From positions 1-8,775 of the forward strand of contig JALOQL010000037.1 in assembly GCA_025453415.1 (NCBI GenBank): a stretch of 8,775 nt of DNA. The letters are read 5' to 3'. Below the pieces are notes generated by a model. That model worked only from the letters and a program-made list of their open reading frames with translations. It was not told where the DNA came from and did not search any database. Below are positions 1-5,100 of this stretch, in pieces. The DNA is from Minisyncoccota bacterium (GTDB lineage Bacteria; Patescibacteriota; Minisyncoccia; Minisyncoccales; UBA5738). Each line of letters starts with the position of its first letter. The first letter of the stretch is position 1. Position numbers and translations under genes: made by a program.

Positions 1-111
1 GGGCGGAAAACTCTCGCCGCGAACGGCCAGGAGCGGCCGCAGGTCGGCATCCTGGAGTCCAAGGGTCGCCATGTCCCAAGTGGTTACCTGCCACTCCCGG
101 TAAGCGCTCAT
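1..111 (-). CDS. N-terminal fragment of an unrecognised protein (runs off the window)
   Basis: On the minus strand an ATG at 111-109 opens 37 codons without a stop to the window edge, beginning MSAYREWQVTTWDMATLGLQ. I do not recognise the family. The reason to believe it is context: the ATG overlaps the stop of the preceding minus-strand ORF as ATGA (111-108), the classic arrangement of translationally coupled genes, and a G-rich stretch (GGGGCACGG) lies just upstream as a possible ribosome binding site. The composition of this stretch is visibly more GC-rich than the plus-strand kai genes. It could belong to a phage or surface-protein operon with its neighbour, but this is inference from the neighbour only. 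Most of the gene lies outside the window. Confidence 0.5.
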   Translation of the reverse strand, partial: MSAYREWQVTTWDMATLGLQDADLRPLLAVRGESFPP

Positions 112-356
112 GATCCGTGCCCCGTGGGGATAGCGGCCGTACGCGTGACGCCCAGGATGTCCGTGGTGAAGGTGGCCGAGAGGTCGTCGCCGCCGTACTT
201 CACGGAATCGGGGCTCGAGGCCTGGAGGCGGTAACCGTTGGCGGTATCGAGGTTGGGATTATCCTGTATATTACCGGCAACTAGAGTTACATCCGAAAAA
301 TCAGCCCCTCCGCCTGTATACGCGCAATTATAAGCGCTGGTGGCGTATATTGTATC
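108..356 (-). CDS. C-terminal fragment of a right-handed beta-helix-like protein (5' end lost at the junction)
   Basis: The minus-strand frame ending at TGA 110-108 is open for over 80 codons and reads like a real protein. It has a small-residue, Gly/Asn/Thr-rich stretch (ATSAYNCAYTGGGADFSD) followed by NPNLDTANGYRLQASSPDS and a terminal DLSATFTTDILGVTR segment. This closing pattern (a residue-rich turn, 'Nxx(L/F)D..NGYRLQ..SP' and 'D.LG..R') resembles the end of parallel beta-helix/pectate-lyase-like repeat proteins found on bacterial surfaces and in phage tail proteins. The frame stays open rightward to a stop at 470-468, but from about 356 on the DNA clearly encodes KaiC on the other strand, so the true gene is cut there. 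No signal peptide can be assessed because the N-terminus is missing. The downstream ORF overlaps its stop by 4 bases. The family call is from pattern memory and is moderate. Confidence 0.6.
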   Translation of the reverse strand, partial: DTIYATSAYNCAYTGGGADFSDVTLVAGNIQDNPNLDTANGYRLQASSPDSVKYGGDDLSATFTTDILGVTRTAAIPTGHGS

Positions 357-362
357 AGCGAG
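345..362. other. Putative chimeric or recombination junction
   Basis: To the left, the minus-strand frame encodes a coherent beta-helix C-terminus at least up to the residues IYATSAYN. To the right, the plus-strand frame matches KaiC from about SEISETGEYDLEGLF (starting near 357). The two coding signals meet within roughly 15-20 bases. No inverted repeat, transposase, integrase or tRNA that would explain a mobile-element edge is visible. The exact breakpoint cannot be fixed without homologous sequences; a few bases of microhomology may hide it. Confidence 0.7.
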
Positions 363-1469
363 ATTTCCGAAACCGGAGAATACGACCTGGAGGGTCTGTT
401 CGTCCGCATTGCCTACGCCATCAACGAATTGGGCGCAAAAAGGATCGCTTTGGACACCGTCGAATCGTTATTTTCGGGCCTTGCCAATGTGGCGATCCTG
501 CGGGCGGAGCTGCGGCGGCTTTTCCTCTGGCTTAAAGACCGCGGGATGACCGCCATAATAACCGCCGAGCGCGGGGAAGGATCGCTCACCCGCCAGGGGC
601 TGGAAGAATATGTTTCCGACTGCGTGATCCTGCTTGATCACCGGGTTAACGAACAAATTTCCACCCGGCGCTTGCGCATCGTCAAGTACCGCGGCTCGCT
701 TCACGGGACAAACGAATATCCTTTCTTGATCGACCAGGAGGGCATTTCGGTGCTGCCGGTATCTTCTTTGAAGCTGGATCATGTGGTTTCCAGGCAACGC
801 GTTTCCTCGGGCTTAAGATCTCTGGACGCCATGCTCGAAGGCAAAGGATTCTATCAAGGGTCGACGATCATGATCTCGGGCACGCCGGGAACCGGCAAAA
901 CGAGCCTGGCCGCCCATTTCGCCAAAGATTTGTGCGCCAAAGGCCAACGGGTAATTTTTTTCACTTTCGAGGAGTCGGCCGACCAGGTGATGCGCAATAT
1001 GAAATCGATCGGCATAGATCTGGCGCCGTGCGTAAAAAGAAATCTGTTGCGCTTTGAAGCCTCGCGGCCTTCGATTTACGGCCTGGAAATGCATTTGATC
1101 TCCATGCACAAGGCGATCGACAGATTCGATCCTCAGGCGATCATCATGGACCCGATATCAAACCTGATAACCACGGGAAACCCCGGCGAAGTCCGTTCTA
1201 TGCTCACGCGTTTGATCGATTACCTGAAAACCCGGCGGACAACGGCGCTTTTCAATGACCTTATCGATTCCGGCCAAAAAAGCGACTCGACGAACGTGGG
1301 TGTTTCCTCGCTGATGGATACCTGGATTACGATCCGTAACACCCTGGTCGATACCGAACGCCAACGCCATATATGCGTTTTGAAATCCCGGGGTATGGAC
1401 CATTCCCGCCATGTCCGTCGCTTGGAAATCTCCAAGAGAGGCGTGCGTATCGTTGTGCCCGGAGTTTAA
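354..1469 (+). CDS. kaiC: KaiC circadian-clock-type ATPase/autokinase, 5'-truncated
   Basis: KaiC is a RecA-like double-domain ATPase of the cyanobacterial clock and its bacterial relatives; it forms hexamers, hydrolyses ATP and autophosphorylates. Homology starts near 357 in the first (CI) domain, at the GEYDLEGLF segment just after the KaiB-binding B-loop region, so the CI Walker A and about the first 120 residues of a ~519-residue KaiC are missing. Counting from the TTG at 429, the CI Walker B-like RIALDT is at 5-10. The CII domain has Walker A GTPGTGKT at 151-158, the catalytic pair EES at 181-183, and Walker B IIMD at 238-241. The autophosphorylation site region is VSSLMDT (S293, S294), a Ser-Ser pair where Synechococcus KaiC has Ser431-Thr432. 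The protein stops at GVRIVVPGV, so the A-loop and C-terminal tail that bind KaiA are absent. The frame is open upstream to a stop at 282, but residues before ~357 do not look like KaiC; the TTG at 429 lies inside conserved sequence and is not a believable native start. A kaiB follows after 30 bases. Confidence 0.93.
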   Translation: MSEISETGEYDLEGLFVRIAYAINELGAKRIALDTVESLFSGLANVAILRAELRRLFLWLKDRGMTAIITAERGEGSLTRQGLEEYVSDCVILLDHRVNEQISTRRLRIVKYRGSLHGTNEYPFLIDQEGISVLPVSSLKLDHVVSRQRVSSGLRSLDAMLEGKGFYQGSTIMISGTPGTGKTSLAAHFAKDLCAKGQRVIFFTFEESADQVMRNMKSIGIDLAPCVKRNLLRFEASRPSIYGLEMHLISMHKAIDRFDPQAIIMDPISNLITTGNPGEVRSMLTRLIDYLKTRRTTALFNDLIDSGQKSDSTNVGVSSLMDTWITIRNTLVDTERQRHICVLKSRGMDHSRHVRRLEISKRGVRIVVPGV

Positions 1470-1499
1470 TTTCGCGGTTTTCCTTAAAATCAAAAATTT

Positions 1500-1823
1500 A
1501 TGATCCCAAAACGACCTCGAGCATCCGCCAAGGACCCGCTGATTCCCAAAAAGGCCTGGCAGTTGCGGCTATACATCGCCGGTTTTACGCCCAAGTCCGT
1601 GGCGGCATTCGCGAACTTAAAAAAAATCTGCGAAGAAAGCCTGAAAGGCAAATACGAGATCGAGATCATCGACCTTTTGGTAACTCCGCAGCTGGCCGCG
1701 GGCGACCAGATCTTTGCCATCCCGACCCTGGTGCGCAAGATCCCGTTGCCCATCAGAAAGATAATCGGCGATCTGTCGGATAAAGAAAAAGTGATCGTGG
1801 GCCTGAATATCCGGGAAAGTTAA
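1500..1823 (+). CDS. kaiB: KaiB-like thioredoxin-fold protein, first copy
   Basis: KaiB binds the CI ring of phosphorylated KaiC and, in cyanobacteria, switches between a tetrameric ground state and a thioredoxin-like monomer. This 107-residue protein has the family landmarks: LRLYIAGFTPKS (residues 22-33), a helix with LKKICEE, EIEIIDLLVTPQLAAGDQI (53-71), the conserved proline motif IPTL (74-77), and RKIIGDLSDKEKVIVGL (86-102). It has a ~20-residue N-terminal extension and lacks the acidic C-terminal tail of cyanobacterial KaiB, ending GLNIRES. At the site of the fold-switch residue Asp91 of Thermosynechococcus KaiB it carries Asn103, while the nearby Gly89 equivalent is kept (Gly101). The ATG follows an A/T-rich tract with no Shine-Dalgarno sequence. 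It lies 30 bases after kaiC and 12 bases before a second kaiB, which indicates one operon. Confidence 0.95.
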   Translation: MIPKRPRASAKDPLIPKKAWQLRLYIAGFTPKSVAAFANLKKICEESLKGKYEIEIIDLLVTPQLAAGDQIFAIPTLVRKIPLPIRKIIGDLSDKEKVIVGLNIRES

Positions 1824-1835
1824 AAATCAATTTTT

Positions 1836-2156
1836 ATGGAGGCGAAAAAAAAATTAAACATGCTTTCAAAAAACGAAATGTCGGGCAGCTATGTTTTGCG
1901 GCTGTACGTGACCGGTACCACGCCCCGATCATTGCGCGCGATCTCAAACATCAAAAAGATCTGCGATAAATACCTGAAAAACCGCTATGATCTGGAAATT
2001 GTTGACATTTACAAACAGCCGATGCTTGCCGAAGGGGAGCAAATAATTGCCGCGCCCACCCTCATCAAAAAACTTCCGTTGCCTTTGCGAAGGATAATCG
2101 GCGACATGTCTAATGCCGAGCGCGTCCTGCTTGGTCTTGACCTTAGAAGCAAATGA
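1836..2156 (+). CDS. kaiB: KaiB-like thioredoxin-fold protein, second copy
   Basis: This is a 106-residue paralogue of the preceding KaiB. It has VLRLYVTGTTPRS (residues 20-32), LEIVDIYKQPMLAEGEQI (53-70), APTL (73-76) and RRIIGDMSNAERVLLGLDL (85-103). Unlike the first copy it keeps both fold-switch landmark residues, Gly100 and Asp102 (equivalents of Gly89 and Asp91 in Thermosynechococcus KaiB). The acidic tail is missing. The two copies share the core but differ at many positions, so they are an old or fast-diverging pair rather than a recent duplication. In-frame ATGs at 1860 and 1878 are alternative starts; none has a clear ribosome binding site, and conservation begins only at about residue 19, so the N-terminus is uncertain. 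The stop is 13 bases before the preferred start of the histidine kinase. This copy could act on KaiC, or as an adaptor between KaiC and the kinase; the latter is inference. Confidence 0.95.
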   Translation: MEAKKKLNMLSKNEMSGSYVLRLYVTGTTPRSLRAISNIKKICDKYLKNRYDLEIVDIYKQPMLAEGEQIIAAPTLIKKLPLPLRRIIGDMSNAERVLLGLDLRSK

Positions 2157-2169
2157 ATTTCCCAAAAAT

Positions 2170-5100
2170 ATGGCGGGCGATAAAAACAAAAAGACGCTAA
2201 CTCCCAGCGGAGTCGAAGAATTGAAAATCCGCCTGCGCGAGGCCGAAGAGGCGCTTTTGGCGATCAGGACCGGAGGGGTCGATGCCCTGGTAGTCGCCGG
2301 TCCGCGCAAAAGCCGGGTTTTTACTCTTAAGGGCGCGGACCACACCTACCGCCTGCTTGTCGAGCAAATGCATGATGGCGCCCTGGTGGTTGATCTCAAG
2401 GGTGTTGTTTTGTACTGCAACGCGGAATTTTCGCGGATCGTCGGAGTGCCCGGAAAGAATATTCCGGGGAAATTTTTGCTTGATTTTGTTTTGCCTAAAT
2501 TTAAAAAAAATTTTGGCCGCCTGTTCGAAGCCGCAAAATCGGGCAGGAGGCGCGGGGAGCTGGAATTAATAAGAAAAGGTTTGGGCGTGCCGGTCTTCAT
2601 TTCCATCGCGGCTTTAAAGAAATACGATATCCCGGCGGTTTGCGTGACGGTTTCGGATCAGACATCGGAAAGGGAAAAAGAAAAATTACGAAAAGCGGAA
2701 GAACGCTTCCGGGCGCTTTTTGTATCGATGACCGATAGTTTCGCTCTTTGCGAGATCGTGACCGACGAAAAGGGCGGGGCGGTCGATTACCGGATGCTGG
2801 ATGTCAATCCTGCCTACGAGAAATTCACTGGCTTGCCGCGCGCCCGGATCGTGGGAAAGTTGCGCAGCCAGATTCCGATCCCGATGAGCCCGAAATCGTT
2901 TAAACGATATGCCAGCGTCGCGCTGACCGGCAAGCCGGCGGAATTCGAGAATTACAATGCGGCCCTGGACAAGCACTATAAGGTGCGGGTATACAGTCCG
3001 GGGCCGCGGCTTTTTGCGACAATTTTTACCGACATTTCGAAAAGCATAAAGATGGAGGGCGCGCTTAGGGCGGCCGAGGAGAAGGCCAAACAGATCGTGG
3101 CCAACGCGCCGGCAATGATATACGAAATGGATTTTGCCGGCACGAGATTTATCAGCGTCAACGATGCGATGTGCACGATGCTCGGCTATTCGCGGAATGA
3201 GTTGATGACAAAAAAACCCGCCGACCTTATCGACCGGGAAAGCCGCGCGGCATTTGCAGAAAGAATAAAACGCAAGCTGGCGGGTGAGGAGGTGCCCGAA
3301 GCCGTGGAGTACCGGGGGGTTACCAAGGATGGGCGAGAGATGTTCGTATCGGTGAAAACCACCTTTACCTATAAAGATGGCAAACCGGCAACCGCGTTGG
3401 TTGTGGCGCATGATATCACCGACCGCAAGCGGGCCGAAGCGGCTTTGCGTGCCAGCGAGGAAAGAAACCGTCTTTTGGTGAAATACGCTCCGACCGCGAT
3501 CTACGAGATCGATTTTTCGGGTCCGAAGTTTTTATCCGTCAATGACGCGATGTGTAAAATGTCTGGTTATAGCCGGGACGAGCTCTTAAGAATGAATCCG
3601 TCGCAGTTGCTTGACGAACGCAGCGCCGGTCTCTTTAAGGAAAGGATTGAAAAAACTCTTGCGAACCAAAAAGTGGATGACAATATCGAATATAGGGTCA
3701 GGACCAAAGGGGGTCGGGAAATTTGGGCGCAGCTGAATGTGCAATTCGAAAAGGAAAAAGGCGGGACGCCGCGCGCCCTGGTGATCGCCCATGATATCAC
3801 CGAGCGCAAAAAAATGGAGGAGGCGCTGGCGCGCAGCAACGCCAAGCTTACCCAGGTGCTGCAAAGCATCCAGGACGATTTTTACGTGTTGGATCGCGAC
3901 TGGAATTTTGTCTACGCTAATCGGCAATTTGCCTCGAAAGTCGGCAAGGAACCGGATGATTTCATCGGCCGTAACATATGGAAGATGTTTCCCAAGCATC
4001 AGGGAACCGTTCTGGAGGAAAATTTTCGGGCGACCATGGAGAAAAGGGAGGTTAGCAGGTTCGAGATTGGCGGAAAATATACGCATGCCTGGTATAAAAT
4101 GACGGTGTTCCCTTCGGCGGAGGGCGTCACTGTCCTGGGAATCGACATCACCGAACAGAAAAAAACCGAGGCGAAGTTGCGGCGGCGGCAAGCCGAGACC
4201 CAGGCCATCTTTGACAATATTCCCGCGGGACTGGTGCTGTTTGACGCCAAGTATCCTTACAAAGTCCTGGTACACAACAAATATTACCAGGAACTTTTTG
4301 ACGAACCGTTCAAAAGCCGCGGCATGGCCGGACTGAACCTTTTAGATTACGCTCCTGACCCCGAATCCTCCGGAATCATGGCGGTGTTTGAAGGGGTTGT
4401 GACCGGCAAGCAGGAGAAGCATTTCCTGGATTTTCCTTATAAAAGCGATCCTCCAAATGAAAGATGGTTCAATTGGTACATGGTGCCGATCATCCTTGAT
4501 GGTGAGGTGGTGGCGCTGGTGAGCATGAGCGTCGACGTGACCGACCGGCACCGGGCCGAAGCCGCGCTGAGGGAAAGCGAGGAAAGATTCCGGCTGGCAT
4601 TACAGAACGCGCCGGTGAGCGTCGCCGAACAGGACAAAGATCTGCGTTTCGTTTGGGCCTACAACCAAAAAACCATCGATCCCAAGGAGGTGATCGGCAA
4701 AACCGACGCCGACATTTTCGATCGTGAAAGCGCCGCCCGCCTGGTTGCTTTGAAGAAAAAGGCCATGGAATCGGGTGGCGTCATCAGGGAAAAACTTTGG
4801 GTCGTAAGCAACGGCAAAAAAAGGTTTGTCGATGTTTACATGGAACCGGCGAGGGGAACATCCGGGGAAGTTACCGGGATCCGGCTTGCGACGGTTGATT
4901 TAACGCAGGTCAAGATTGTCGAAGAGGAAGTAAAGACCAGGGAGGAGCAATTTTCCAAAGTTTTTTACTCGGCGCCGGTCGGTACCTGCTTGTTTGAGAT
5001 CAACGAGCCGGGGACGTGCGGGAAACTGGTCGATGCCAACGAAACGTTTTTGAAAATCGCCGGCTACGAAAGGACGGAGGCGCTTGGCCGTACCAACAAG

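Noticed and set aside
340..549. Short plus-strand ORFs at 340 and 350
   Set aside because: They are out of frame with KaiC, cross the junction and carry no recognisable protein pattern.
429..1469. KaiC starting at the TTG at 429
   Set aside because: The conserved KaiC segment GEYDLEGLFVRI lies in frame upstream of it, so this is an internal codon of a truncated gene, not a native start.
1373..1783. 136-codon plus-strand ORF overlapping the kaiC end and kaiB
   Set aside because: Overlaps two well-supported genes in a different frame; composition is that of a shadow frame.
2113..2169. N-terminal extension of the kinase from the ATG at 2113
   Set aside because: It overlaps 44 bases of kaiB coding sequence in another frame, and its 19 residues have no kinase-like character; the ATG at 2170 fits the usual N-terminal coiled coil.
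2686..3411. Long antisense ORF (241 codons) opposite PAS2-PAS3
   Set aside because: Mirror of a strongly coding kinase frame; it has no family pattern, and many similar antisense shadows run along the gene.
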